From Nocardia arthritidis (GTDB taxonomy: Bacteria > Actinomycetota > Actinomycetes > Mycobacteriales > Mycobacteriaceae), in contig NZ_CP046172.1 of NCBI RefSeq assembly GCF_011801145.1, forward strand, positions 7,936,001-8,000,000: a DNA stretch of 64,000 nt, in the 5' to 3' direction. The notes under the pieces are model-generated. The model made no database searches, was not told the DNA's origin, and saw only the letters and a program-made list of their open reading frames with translations. Positions 36,155-45,773 of this stretch are shown piece by piece. The position numbers and the translations under genes were made by a program. Each line of letters opens with the position of its first letter. Within the stretch, counting starts at the first letter, position 1.

Positions 36155-37330
36155 TCAGTTCCACCCCTTCGCCAGCACGGCCTCCGCGCGCTCCGCCCGA
36201 ATCCGGAAGACCGCGCGCACCAGCGCCGGCGCGGCGACCAGCAGCACGATGACGGCCTGCAATACGGTGACCAGCGTGAGCGGAATGCCCGTCGCCGCCT
36301 GCATTTCGTGACCGCCCGCGTTGAGTGCGCCGAAAAGCAGTGCGGCACAGACGGTTCCGACCGGACTGCCGCGGCCGAGCAGCGCGACGGTGATGCCGTC
36401 GAAGCCGAAGGTTCCGGCGATGCCGTTGGTGAGCGGCAGGTCGGTTCCGAGCACCTGCTGGGTGCCCGCGAGCCCGGCGAGTCCACCCGCGAGCACCATG
36501 GCGAGTACGTACGCCGTGCCGACCCGCATGCCCGCGGTGCGCGCCGCCTCGTGGTTCGCGCCGACCGCGCGCAGCCGGAAGCCGAGGGTGGTGCGTGCGA
36601 GCAGCCACCAGACCAGCGCCGCCGCCAGGAGCGCGACCACGAGGCCGAGATGCAGCCGGGTATCGCCGAATCTGGGCAGCTGCGCATTCGCGTCGACCAC
36701 CGGGCTGATCGGTTCACGGCGGCCGGGTCGCTGCAGCGGCGAGGTGGTCAGCAGCCAGGTGAGCGCGTACAGCGCGACGTAATTGCCCATGATGGTGCTG
36801 ATCACCTCGTGGGCGCCGGTGCGCGCCTTCAAGATTCCCGCGAGCCCACCCCACAGCGCGCCCGCCGCGACCCCGGCGGCCAGCGCGACCACCACGTGCA
36901 ACACCGGCGGCAGATGCCAGGCGAAGCCGACCCAGCCCGCGGCCAGCGCGCCCGCGATGAGCTGGCCCTGTGCGCCGATATTGAACAGGCCGGTGCGGAA
37001 GGCCAGCGTCACCGAGAGTCCGGTGCAGATCAACGGCGTTGCGGCGACCAAGGTTTCGGCGATCTGATGGGTGCCGCCGAAGGCCCCGGTGAACAGCGCC
37101 CGATAGGCGCCGGAGACCGCGGACCAGGCCGCCGAGAGGGTATCCGCGGGCCGCGCGAAGAAGTATCCGGCGGCCGAGGTCACGGCGGAATCGCTGACGA
37201 TGATCAGCACCGCGCCGACCAACAGGGCGAGCACTACGGCCAGCGCGCTGAGTGCCAAGTCCCGCAAGCTGTTCCGGCCGAACGACCGGAGTTCCGGCTG
37301 GGGTTCGGCTGTTTCGCTACGGCTGTTCAT
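36155..37330 (-). CDS. ABC transporter permease, nucleoside type (first permease)
   Basis: 391 residues from the ATG at 37330 (MNSRSETAEPQPELR), which overlaps the ATPase stop as ATGA. About nine membrane helices. LICTGLSVTLAFRTGLFNIGAQGQLIAGALAAG and ARTGAHEVISTIMGNYVALY are typical of NupP/YufP-like permeases. It pairs with the next gene to form the membrane channel. Confidence 0.88.
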   Translation of the reverse strand: MNSRSETAEPQPELRSFGRNSLRDLALSALAVVLALLVGAVLIIVSDSAVTSAAGYFFARPADTLSAAWSAVSGAYRALFTGAFGGTHQIAETLVAATPLICTGLSVTLAFRTGLFNIGAQGQLIAGALAAGWVGFAWHLPPVLHVVVALAAGVAAGALWGGLAGILKARTGAHEVISTIMGNYVALYALTWLLTTSPLQRPGRREPISPVVDANAQLPRFGDTRLHLGLVVALLAAALVWWLLARTTLGFRLRAVGANHEAARTAGMRVGTAYVLAMVLAGGLAGLAGTQQVLGTDLPLTNGIAGTFGFDGITVALLGRGSPVGTVCAALLFGALNAGGHEMQAATGIPLTLVTVLQAVIVLLVAAPALVRAVFRIRAERAEAVLAKGWN

Positions 37331-38850
37331 CGCCCACCACCGTCGGCCTCGTCGGGAGCGCATCCGGCCATCATCAGCCCCAACCGATCTCGCGGCGTCT
37401 CCGGCCCGACGACACCGACGATCCGTCCGCCGAACATCACGATGATCCGGTCCGACAGCGCGTAGATCTCGTCGAGTTCGGATGACACGATGAGCACCGC
37501 GGTACCCTGATCGCGTTCCCGGACAATGCGTTTGTGCACGAATTCGATCGATCCGACATCCAGTCCGCGGGTGGGCTGCCCGGCGATCAGCACCGCCAGC
37601 GGGCGCGAAAGTTCCCGCGCCAGAACCACTTTCTGCTGATTTCCGCCCGAGAGCGAGCTCACCGGGTCGGCCACCGATTGCGCGCGGATATCGAATTCCT
37701 CGACCCGGTGCGCCGCGTTGCGCCCCACCGCCGCCGGTGACAGCACGCCGTGCCGGGAGAACTCCGGCCGATCGATCAGGTCGAGCACCAGGTTCTCGGC
37801 CACGCTGAAGGTGCCGATGTACCCGTCGTACGAACGATCCTCCGGCACATAGCCGATGCCCGCGTCGAGGTGTTCGCGCGGCGAACGGCCGAGCAGTTCG
37901 GTGCCGCGCACCGTGATCGAACCGCGCACCGGGGGTTGCAGTCCGAGCAGCGCGTTGACCAGCTCCGACTGTCCGTTGCCGACAACCCCTGCGATACCGA
38001 CGATTTCGCCGCCGTCGACGTGGAAGGACACATCGTCCACCACGGCCGTGCCCGCCGCGTCCACCACGGTGAGGCCGGTGACCTCCAGCGTGCGTCCGGT
38101 CGGCGCGGCGGGTGTCTTGGCGACCACGAGTTCGACGGCGCGCCCGACCATCAGCTCGGCGAGTTCACTTTCCGGCGTGGTGGGTTCGACGGTGCCGACC
38201 ACCGCGCCGCGGCGAATCACGGTGATCTTGTCGGCGATTCGGGTGACCTCCCTGAGCTTGTGCGTGATGAAGATGATCGAGGTGCCGCCGGCCGCGATGC
38301 CGCGCAGCACCGTCATGAGCTCCTCGATCTCCTGCGGGGTGAGCACCGCCGTCGGCTCGTCGAGGATCAGCACCTCGACGTCGTTGGCCAATGCCTTCAG
38401 GATTTCGACCCGCTGTTGTTCGCCCACCGACAGATTCGCCACCAGCGCGTCCGGATCCACCGGCAGCCCGTAGCGCCGCGAGAGTTCCCGCACCCGCCGA
38501 CGAGCCGCCGCCCGATCCAACAGGCCGAAACCCTTTGTCGGCTCGCGCCCCAGCATCAGGTTCTCGGCGACGGTGAACACCGGTACCAGCATGAAATGCT
38601 GATGCACCATGCCGATTCCGGCGGCGATCGCATCGGCGGGCGAATGGCACCGCATCGGCTTTCCGTCGAGCAGTATTTCGCCCGCGTCCGGTTGCAGCAG
38701 CCCGTAGAGCATATTCATCAGCGTGCTCTTACCCGCGCCGTTTTCCCCGAGCAGACAGTGGATCTCGCCGGGCGCCACCACCAGATCGATGTGATCGTTG
38801 GCCAGCAGCGCGCCGAATCGCTTTGTCAGACCGCGTAATTCGAGGCGCAT
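37327..38850 (-). CDS. ABC transporter ATPase, two-domain nucleoside/sugar type
   Basis: 507 residues with tandem nucleotide-binding domains. Domain 1 has Walker A GENGAGKSTLM, signature LSVGEQQRVEILKAL and Walker B VLILDEPTAVLTP. Domain 2 has a degenerate Walker A (VVGNGQSELVNAL), signature LSGGNQQKVVLARE and a changed Walker B (LIAGQPTRGLD). The asymmetry is usual for this RbsA/NupO group. Start ATG immediately follows the TAG of the BMP gene. Confidence 0.92.
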   Translation of the reverse strand: MRLELRGLTKRFGALLANDHIDLVVAPGEIHCLLGENGAGKSTLMNMLYGLLQPDAGEILLDGKPMRCHSPADAIAAGIGMVHQHFMLVPVFTVAENLMLGREPTKGFGLLDRAAARRRVRELSRRYGLPVDPDALVANLSVGEQQRVEILKALANDVEVLILDEPTAVLTPQEIEELMTVLRGIAAGGTSIIFITHKLREVTRIADKITVIRRGAVVGTVEPTTPESELAELMVGRAVELVVAKTPAAPTGRTLEVTGLTVVDAAGTAVVDDVSFHVDGGEIVGIAGVVGNGQSELVNALLGLQPPVRGSITVRGTELLGRSPREHLDAGIGYVPEDRSYDGYIGTFSVAENLVLDLIDRPEFSRHGVLSPAAVGRNAAHRVEEFDIRAQSVADPVSSLSGGNQQKVVLARELSRPLAVLIAGQPTRGLDVGSIEFVHKRIVRERDQGTAVLIVSSELDEIYALSDRIIVMFGGRIVGVVGPETPRDRLGLMMAGCAPDEADGGGR

Positions 38851-39936
38851 CTACTTGGCCGCTGGTTGCGCCTTGGACGCGATGGTGACCTTACCCGATG
38901 CGATATCCGCTGCGAGCGCGGTGATTTCGCTCTTCAGATCGGCGGGGACGGCCGAATCGAAGTCGTGGTACGGCGCCAGCCCGACCCCCTTGTTCGCCAA
39001 AGTCCCGACGTAGGTGGTGGTGCTGAACTGTTTGTTGAACGCGTCGGTCACCGTCTTCTGCACCGCGAGGTCCATACTCTTCTGCACGCTGGACAGCAGC
39101 GAGGAGCAGTATTCCGCGGCGCTCACGCAGCCGTCGGTGTCCACCCAGATCGCGGTGACCTTGCCGCCGGAGGAGTGCGCCGCCTCCAGCGCGCCGAGCC
39201 CCGCCGGACCGGCAACCGGCAGGATGACGTCGGCGCCCTGGCTGATCAGGTCGTTGGCCTTGGTCTTGCCGATGTTCTTGTCCTGGAAGTCATTGGTGAT
39301 CACGCCCTGCTGGGTGGCCTCGTCCCAGCCGAGCAGCTGCACGTTCTTGCCCTTGTGCTGGTTGTAGTACTGGACGCCCTCGGCGAATCCGTCCATGAAG
39401 ATGGCGACGGTGGGGATGTTGATGCCGCCGAAGGTGCCGACCTTGCCGGATTTGGTCATACCCGCCGCGAGGTAGCCCGCGAGGAAGGAGGGTTGGGCGG
39501 AATTGAAGACCAGGCCCTGCAGATTGGGTAGTGGCGGATTCTTGGCCGGATCGTAGGAGTAATCGACGATCGCGAATTTGGTGCCCGGATTCGCCTTGGC
39601 CGCCTCGTATGTCACATCGCCCTGTTTGAAGCCGATGGTCACCACGATGTCGCATTTCTGCCGGACCATCGTATTGATATTGGTCGGATAGTCGTTGTCC
39701 GACTTCGATTCCAGTTGCGCCTTCGAAATACCCAGCGCGGCAACGGCATCGGTGATGCCCTTGAACGAGGTCTGGTTGAACGACTTGTCGTCGAATCCGC
39801 CGGAGTCCGACACCATGCAGGCCTTGAAATTCTTCGCGGCCGTATCCGACTTTCCCTGCTCGGCCGGGGGGCTGCCGCATGCCGCGGCCAATGCGACCAC
39901 GCAGGCAGCGGTCGGGATCAGCCGGGTTCTTCTCAT
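38851..39936 (-). CDS. BMP-family solute-binding lipoprotein
   Basis: 361 residues from the ATG at 39936, with AGGAGG 6 nt upstream. A lipoprotein signal peptide ends in the lipobox LAAACGSP. The BMP/PnrA-like binding domain follows (GGFDDKSFNQTSFKGI, VTIGFKQGDVTYEA, FAIVDYSYDP, GTFGGINIPTVAIFMDGFAEG). This family captures purine nucleosides outside the cell for the downstream ABC importer. First gene of the operon, and its 5' region must hold the promoter. Confidence 0.92.
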   Translation of the reverse strand: MRRTRLIPTAACVVALAAACGSPPAEQGKSDTAAKNFKACMVSDSGGFDDKSFNQTSFKGITDAVAALGISKAQLESKSDNDYPTNINTMVRQKCDIVVTIGFKQGDVTYEAAKANPGTKFAIVDYSYDPAKNPPLPNLQGLVFNSAQPSFLAGYLAAGMTKSGKVGTFGGINIPTVAIFMDGFAEGVQYYNQHKGKNVQLLGWDEATQQGVITNDFQDKNIGKTKANDLISQGADVILPVAGPAGLGALEAAHSSGGKVTAIWVDTDGCVSAAEYCSSLLSSVQKSMDLAVQKTVTDAFNKQFSTTTYVGTLANKGVGLAPYHDFDSAVPADLKSEITALAADIASGKVTIASKAQPAAK

Positions 39937-40056
39937 ACGTGCCTCCTGAAATGCGCTATACCGCAACAGATCTCGTGAGCCGATGCAATGCGGTAATTTG
40001 GAGGATCTTAGGCTGTCGCGTCAACCGATGGGGCCGTTTTCGCGATCACCTGCGGC

Positions 40057-41103
40057 TCAGGCCGGTTCGTTCCGCAACCCGCCGCACCAGATGCCGACGA
40101 TCGAGCGGGTGGCCGAAATGTCGGCGGTCGGATCGCCATCGATGAGCACCAGATCGGCGCGCAGCCCCGGGGTCACCGCGCCGCGGTCGTCCAGACCGAA
40201 GTGGCGGGCGGGCAGTTCGGTCGCGGCGCGCAACGCCTCGACCGGCGTCAACCCCGCCCGCACCAGCAATTCCAGTTCGTAGTGCAGACCTTCACCGAAC
40301 TTCGGGCTGAACCCTAGCCCGGCATTATTCGCATCCGTGCCCGCCAGGATCGGCACACCGGCGCCGTGCAGCGCGGAGACATTCGCCAGAGCGGTGTCCA
40401 GGGCGGCAGGACCGGCGACGGCGGTCCCGATCAACTCCATCATGGTCATGGTCGGCACGCAGATCGTGCCCTGCGCGGCCATTCGCGCGATCTCTGCCTC
40501 CGGCAGCAGATCTCCGTACGGAACGTGCGTGATGACGTCCGCACCGGCATTCAACGCCATGATGTACGCGCCCACCGTCGCCGCATGCGCGATCACCCGG
40601 AGCCCGCCCGCGTGCGCCGCCGCGACGACCGCCTTCGCGGTCGCCTCGTCGGGGCCGCCTTCGCCCGGCGCTTCCAGTATCAGCTTCAAATAATCGGGCC
40701 GGTGCGAAATACGTTCCGAGACAATGGATTCAGCCTCTCCCAGGTCCCGGATAATGCCCTCTGGACCGATGAAGTCCGCGTGCCTACCACCCGGACCGTA
40801 CACCGGCATACCCGCGCCGCGGACCCGCGCGGTATCCGGAACCTGTCGCAGCCGGTCGAGTACATCCGGCGAACCGCCCATATCGAGCACCGTCGTCACG
40901 CCGAAAGATGCGAAGACGTCGAGGGTTTCGGGCCGGTCGAGATGCACGTGTGCGTCGATGAAGCCGGGCAGCAGCGCCACACCGCCCGCATCGATCACAT
41001 CCGCCCCCGGCTCAGCGGAGATCGCGGAGCCGTCGATCGTCAGGGTCGTCGGCTCGGATAGTCGATGGCCGTCGAAGATGCGGACATTGGTCAGCGTGGT
41101 CAT
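40057..41103 (-). CDS. Amidohydrolase-family protein
   Basis: 348 residues from the ATG at 41103, with GGAG 6 nt upstream. Metal-dependent hydrolase fold: GVALLPGFIDAHVHLDRPE gives the HxH ligands, LRVIAHAATVG and DVITHVPYGD give further His ligands, and ILAGTDANN supplies the Asp. The bridging-Lys position may be KLILEAPG. C-terminal GLRADLVLIDGDPT is the usual urease-like beta domain. Substrate (a cyclic amide, imidazolone or similar) is unknown. It follows the nucleoside transporter genes on the same strand but upstream of them, about 120 bp away. Confidence 0.82.
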   Translation of the reverse strand: MTTLTNVRIFDGHRLSEPTTLTIDGSAISAEPGADVIDAGGVALLPGFIDAHVHLDRPETLDVFASFGVTTVLDMGGSPDVLDRLRQVPDTARVRGAGMPVYGPGGRHADFIGPEGIIRDLGEAESIVSERISHRPDYLKLILEAPGEGGPDEATAKAVVAAAHAGGLRVIAHAATVGAYIMALNAGADVITHVPYGDLLPEAEIARMAAQGTICVPTMTMMELIGTAVAGPAALDTALANVSALHGAGVPILAGTDANNAGLGFSPKFGEGLHYELELLVRAGLTPVEALRAATELPARHFGLDDRGAVTPGLRADLVLIDGDPTADISATRSIVGIWCGGLRNEPA

Positions 41104-41220
41104 ACTCACTCCATTTCGCCGGACGATCTGTCATACAGACACTACGAAATACATGGCGACACGTGAATGATTCACCTCGCATTCGCCCGGATGTGGACTC
41201 ACCGGTGTATGTCAAGGGTC

Positions 41221-42849
41221 ATGAGTGAAAACGAGGAGACCACCGGAGGCGAGACTACCGGGGCCACGGCGCCCCAGGGCGGGATCAGCAGGCGGTGGTT
41301 GTTCGGCGCGTCCGCGGGCGCCGCGGTCGCCGGACTCGCGGTCGGCGCGGGGGCGACGGCGGGGCTTCGGTCCGGCGGCAACGACGCGCCGCTGTGGCCG
41401 CGTTCGGCCGAACTACTCGGCGCGCCCGACAAACTGGCCGCGCCGCGGGTATCCGGACTGCACCTGCAGTTCGGGGCCGACGCGGCCCGTGAAGTCGTCG
41501 TCTCGTGGCACACGAACGCGTCGGTCGCCAAACCGGTTGTCCGCTACGGCACCGCGACCGGCGGATTCGGCAATGTGGTCGACGCGCAGACCCGAACCTA
41601 CCGTGATGCCAAGTCCAGCACCGAGATTCAAGTGCACCACGCGCGGATCACCGGGCTCACGCCGGATACCGAGTACGTGTACGCGGCCGGGCACGACGGC
41701 GCGCCGCCGGAACTCGGCACCATCCGCACCGCGCCCGCGGGCCGGGCCGCCTTCCGCTTCACCAGCTTCGGCGATCAGGGCACGCCCACCGTCGGCAAAC
41801 TCGACGGCGGCAAATATGTCAACGATAATCTCGGCTCACCGTTCGCCGGCGACGTCACCGCCGGAATCGAACGCGTCGCACCGCTTTTCAACCTCGTCAA
41901 CGGCGACCTGTGCTACGCCAACCTCGCCACCGACCGGGTGCGCACCTGGGATGACTGGTGGGCCAACAACAGTCGCTCGGCGCGCTACCGGCCGTGGATG
42001 CCCGCACCGGGCAATCACGAAAACGAGCTCGGCAACGGCGATATCGGGTACGGGGCCTTCCAAACCTATTTCGCGGTACCGGATTCCGGCAGCGAGCAGC
42101 TGTCGAAGGGGCTGTGGTACGCGTTCACCGTGGGCGGTGTGCGGGTGATCGCGGTGGCCAATGACGATATCTGCTACCAGGACGCGGGCAACAGCTACGT
42201 CCGCGGCTACTCCGGCGGTGCCCAAAAGCGTTGGCTGGAAGCAGAATTGGCGAAGGCGCGGGGCGACCGCGGCATCGACTGGATCGTGGTCTTCATGCAT
42301 CAGACCGCGATCTCCTCGGCCGACAAATTCAACGGCGCCGATCGCGCCATTCGCGAGGACTGGCTGCCGCTGTTCGACAAGTACCAGGTGGATCTGGTGC
42401 TGTGCGGTCACGAACACCATTACGAGCGTTCGCATCCGGTGCGCGGCACGCTCGGCACCGAAACTCTCACCCCGAAGCCCGCCGACACCCGCACCGACGT
42501 CATCGATACCACGAAGGGCACCGTGCACCTGGTGATCGGGGGCGGCGGCACCTCGGCGCCGTCGAACCAACTGTTCTTCCCCGGCAACAAGTGCCGCGTC
42601 ATCACCGCCGCCGGGCCGGCCGACCCGGCCACCGGCAAGAAGACGCCCGTATACGTGCTGGAGGACGCGCCGTGGTCGGCCTTCAAGGACGCCGAACACC
42701 CGTACGGCTTCTGCTCTTTCGACGTCGACCCCGGGCGGCCGGGCGGCCAGACCAAGATCACCGGTACCTATTACGCGCTCACCGGGCCGACCAGTGAGCT
42801 GAAGGTCGTGGACCAGTTCACGCTGACCCGACCGCGTTCGGATAGCTGA
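41221..42849 (+). CDS. Tat-exported purple-acid-phosphatase-like metallophosphoesterase
   Basis: 542 residues from the ATG at 41221 (an ATG at 41209 is possible). A Tat signal is present: SRRWLFGASAGAAVAGLAVGAG. An N-terminal fibronectin-like purple acid phosphatase domain (residues about 75-185) precedes the metallophosphatase domain: TSFGDQGTPT, NLVNGDLCYAN, PAPGNHENE, VVFMHQTAISS and LCGHEHHYERSHP supply the di-metal ligands. It probably releases phosphate from esters outside the cell. A Cys pair in FFPGNKCRVI and YGFCSF may form a disulfide. Confidence 0.9.
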   Translation: MSENEETTGGETTGATAPQGGISRRWLFGASAGAAVAGLAVGAGATAGLRSGGNDAPLWPRSAELLGAPDKLAAPRVSGLHLQFGADAAREVVVSWHTNASVAKPVVRYGTATGGFGNVVDAQTRTYRDAKSSTEIQVHHARITGLTPDTEYVYAAGHDGAPPELGTIRTAPAGRAAFRFTSFGDQGTPTVGKLDGGKYVNDNLGSPFAGDVTAGIERVAPLFNLVNGDLCYANLATDRVRTWDDWWANNSRSARYRPWMPAPGNHENELGNGDIGYGAFQTYFAVPDSGSEQLSKGLWYAFTVGGVRVIAVANDDICYQDAGNSYVRGYSGGAQKRWLEAELAKARGDRGIDWIVVFMHQTAISSADKFNGADRAIREDWLPLFDKYQVDLVLCGHEHHYERSHPVRGTLGTETLTPKPADTRTDVIDTTKGTVHLVIGGGGTSAPSNQLFFPGNKCRVITAAGPADPATGKKTPVYVLEDAPWSAFKDAEHPYGFCSFDVDPGRPGGQTKITGTYYALTGPTSELKVVDQFTLTRPRSDS

Positions 42850-42953
42850 ACGATCACCCTCCGCCCGCGCCCACTGCCATTTCATGGCGAACGAACATAG
42901 GGCGCAATACAGTTGACGCCAGCGCACTCGTATCGGGGTCCACGGAGGACGAG

Positions 42954-45071
42954 ATGACCGACCGGCACCCGCTGGCAGTCGGGTCGCAGTTCGGACCTTA
43001 TCGGCTGGACCGGCTGATCGGGCGCGGCGGCATGGGCGAGGTGTTCGAGGCGTACGACACCGTGAAGGACCGGACCGTCGCGCTCAAGGTGCTGCCCGAC
43101 CGGCTGGCCGACGATCCGGTTTACCGGGAGCGGTTCCGTCGCGAAGCACATGCCGCCGCCCGGCTGAGCGAGCCGCATGTCATCCCGATCCACGACTACG
43201 GCGAGATCGACGGACGCCTCTACCTGGATATGCGCCTGGTCGACGGCACCAGCCTGCGAACGCTGTTGCGGGAGGGGCCGCTGCCGCCCGCGCGGGCGGT
43301 CGCACTCGTCGCCCAGGTCGCGTCGGCGCTGGATGCCGCGCACACCGACGGGCTGGTGCACCGCGATGTCAAACCGGACAATATCCTCGTCACGCCGGAG
43401 GATTTCGCCTATCTCGCCGATTTCGGCATCGCGCATTCGACCGGCCGGACGGCGCTCACCAAGAGCGGTTCGGCGATCGGTTCCTACCACTACATGGCAC
43501 CGGAGCGGTTCGCACCCGGCGCGGTGACGGCCGCGGTGGATGTCTACGCACTGGCCTGTGTGCTCTACGAATGTCTCACCGGGACACAGGCTTATCCCGC
43601 CGACAGCGAGGCGCAGCTGGTACGGGCGCATATGTTCGACCCGGCGCCACGACCCAGTCAGCTGCTCGCGGCCGGGTCGCCGGATTTCGACACCGTCATC
43701 ACACGCGGCCTGGCCAAGCTGCCTCGGCAACGCTACCGCACGGCGGGCGCGCTGGCCGCCGCCGCACGGGCCGCGCTGGCGAAAACTAGTTCGGCGCGAA
43801 CGGAAGCCGAAGTGCCGGTTGATATTTCACCGCACGGCGCGGAAACGGTGGAGTCCGATCCGGCCCCCGCAGAGTTCGGCGGGGCGCTGTTCGACGATCA
43901 CTTGCTGGAACGATTGCTCGCCGCACATCCGGCGGATGACGCGGACGAACACACCGATGACGAAATCTCCAATGGCGTAACGGGATCCGATCAGCTGCCG
44001 GACCCGACGGAAGCACCCCGCAAGCCACGCCGCGGACTCGGACTGCTCGCCCTGCTCATCGCGCTGATCCTCGCCGTGGCAACCGATCTCGGCGTCTGGC
44101 TGGTCACCGATCGTCCCGTCACGGGTATCGCCGCGGCCGACGGTTCGGCACTGCGCGGCCCCGACATCGATCTGCTCCTCGCGATCGGACCCATCGGTTA
44201 CAAACGCACGAATTGCTCACATGCACAGCCGGATTCGTGGTCCATTTCGATTCTCTTCTGCGCGGCGAACCCCCGAGCAGGTATGCCGGAGGCCCAGTTC
44301 CACCGTTTCCGCGGCCTCGACCAACTACAGGCCTACTTCCAACAGTTCCGCGAACTGTTCCACACGATGAACTGCCCCAACGATCCGCCGGGACCTGATG
44401 GCCCGTCGCTCGCGAACGGACAGACCGTCGGCCGGAAAGCCTGCTACGGAATTCGGACAAGCGATCCGGCGGCACCGCGACCGGCCATGATCCTGACGAA
44501 CGAATCCGCGCTTGCCGTCGCGGAATATCAGTGGGCCGGCCCAGGCGAACTGATCAATCGCGACTACATCGCCGCCAACAACGGGTGGCAGTTCGTCCCG
44601 ATCGACAATGTGCCGGATCCGGACCGATTCAGCGCCGCCGATGACGTGCTGTTCGCCCGGCTCACACCGGATTTCACCACGATGAACTGCCTGCACGCCG
44701 ATCCGGCCGCCAATCTGGTGAACGCGATGGTGGTATGCGCGACCCCCGCCGATTTCCCCGGCGCGAACTTCTACGGCTTCCCGGACCAGCGCTCGGCGAG
44801 CCAGGTGTACCAGAACGATCGGGCTCAGTTCGGCGGTCACACTTGCGCCGGGGCGACGGACGACGGGTGGCGCAGAGGCGACCGCCCGGTGGGCCACTTC
44901 TTCTGCTATCCGAACGACGACCCCCGGATCGGCTCCCGGACCTGCCTTTTCGCCTTCGATGACCGGCAGCTGTTCGCCGCCAGGTTCTGTACGGCGCTGG
45001 CCAAGGATCCCGGGACCGCTCCGAAGACCGAAGCCGAGTTGTCCGGCTGGTTCGGGCAACACTTCAGCTGA
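42954..45071 (+). CDS. Transmembrane Ser/Thr protein kinase with duplicated Cys-containing ectodomain
   Basis: 705 residues. The kinase domain (12-275) is intact: glycine loop IGRGGMGEV, Lys45 (VALKVLP), HRDVKPDN with Asp138, DFGIA and APERF. A juxtamembrane acidic linker follows, then one membrane helix (361-384). The extracellular part (390-705) contains two related modules, each with an N-C start (KRTNCSHA; TTMNCLHA), then ILFCA or MVVCA, and later Cys pairs; there are no PASTA repeats. It probably senses an extracellular signal and phosphorylates cytosolic targets. Ligand unknown. Confidence 0.9.
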   Translation: MTDRHPLAVGSQFGPYRLDRLIGRGGMGEVFEAYDTVKDRTVALKVLPDRLADDPVYRERFRREAHAAARLSEPHVIPIHDYGEIDGRLYLDMRLVDGTSLRTLLREGPLPPARAVALVAQVASALDAAHTDGLVHRDVKPDNILVTPEDFAYLADFGIAHSTGRTALTKSGSAIGSYHYMAPERFAPGAVTAAVDVYALACVLYECLTGTQAYPADSEAQLVRAHMFDPAPRPSQLLAAGSPDFDTVITRGLAKLPRQRYRTAGALAAAARAALAKTSSARTEAEVPVDISPHGAETVESDPAPAEFGGALFDDHLLERLLAAHPADDADEHTDDEISNGVTGSDQLPDPTEAPRKPRRGLGLLALLIALILAVATDLGVWLVTDRPVTGIAAADGSALRGPDIDLLLAIGPIGYKRTNCSHAQPDSWSISILFCAANPRAGMPEAQFHRFRGLDQLQAYFQQFRELFHTMNCPNDPPGPDGPSLANGQTVGRKACYGIRTSDPAAPRPAMILTNESALAVAEYQWAGPGELINRDYIAANNGWQFVPIDNVPDPDRFSAADDVLFARLTPDFTTMNCLHADPAANLVNAMVVCATPADFPGANFYGFPDQRSASQVYQNDRAQFGGHTCAGATDDGWRRGDRPVGHFFCYPNDDPRIGSRTCLFAFDDRQLFAARFCTALAKDPGTAPKTEAELSGWFGQHFS

Positions 45072-45126
45072 TCCGTTCGCACACCTCCGGCGATTTCGCA
45101 TGCTCAGCGCTATAGCCCTAACGGGA

Positions 45127-45143
45127 TAGTCTGTGTCAGACTA
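45127..45143. promoter_or_regulatory. Candidate PadR operator
   Basis: tagtctg-tgt-cagacta is a perfect 7-bp-arm inverted repeat 43 bp upstream of the PadR start, with related half-sites (tctgac, aaactgat) following. It probably serves autorepression of the padR-MFS operon. Confidence 0.6.
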
Positions 45144-45185
45144 ATCTGCGTTGTACTGATCTGACTCAAACTGATTGGAGCTGGG

Positions 45186-45773
45186 ATGCAGAGCGTGAAC
45201 TCGCTCGGGCTCGCGGTCCTACGACTGCTGTGCGAGCAGCCGCAACATCCATACGAAATGCGGCAGCGCATGGGGGATCACGGCATCGATGTACTGATCA
45301 AGGTGACCCGCGGCGCGCTCTACCACACCTTCGACGTACTCACGAAGGCCGGATTGATCGAGCTGGTCGAGACGACCAGGGAGGGCAAGCGGCCGGAGCG
45401 CACCGTATACGCGATCACCGACGCCGGACGGGAGGTCGCGCAGGAACGGGTGCGGGAACTCCTGGCGAAGCCGGCCCCGGAATACCCGAGTTACGCCGTG
45501 GCGCTCGCCTTCATGTCGCTGCTGCCCAAGGAACACGCGCTGGGCAGGCTGGAGCTGCGCTGCGTTCTGTTGGAAGCCGAATTAGCTTCCTGCACAGTGG
45601 CTTACGAGGGACTGCTGAAACGCGGCCTGCCCGCGCTGAGCGTGGTCGAGTGGCGGCACAAGCAGGCGCACCTGCGCGCGGATCTGGAGCTCACCAATGC
45701 GCTGATCGACGAAATCCGCTCCGGCGCAATGGAATGGTCGCTCCCGCAGGACGATTGGAAGTCGAACCGGTGA
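45186..45773 (+). CDS. PadR-family regulator of an efflux operon
   Basis: 195 residues, ATG at 45186 with TTGGAG upstream. Winged helix SLGLAVLRLLCEQPQHPYEM, GALYHTFDVLTKAGLIELVE and the wing GKRPERTVYAIT, followed by the helical PadR C-terminal domain. Its stop overlaps the GTG start of a DHA2 exporter (GTGA), so the two are co-translated. By analogy with similar pairs it would repress the operon until a toxic compound binds. Confidence 0.9.
   Translation: MQSVNSLGLAVLRLLCEQPQHPYEMRQRMGDHGIDVLIKVTRGALYHTFDVLTKAGLIELVETTREGKRPERTVYAITDAGREVAQERVRELLAKPAPEYPSYAVALAFMSLLPKEHALGRLELRCVLLEAELASCTVAYEGLLKRGLPALSVVEWRHKQAHLRADLELTNALIDEIRSGAMEWSLPQDDWKSNR

Noticed and set aside
39937..40056. Purine riboswitch ahead of the nucleoside transporter
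   Set aside because: No recognisable three-way junction with conserved pyrimidine loops was found in the short gap.
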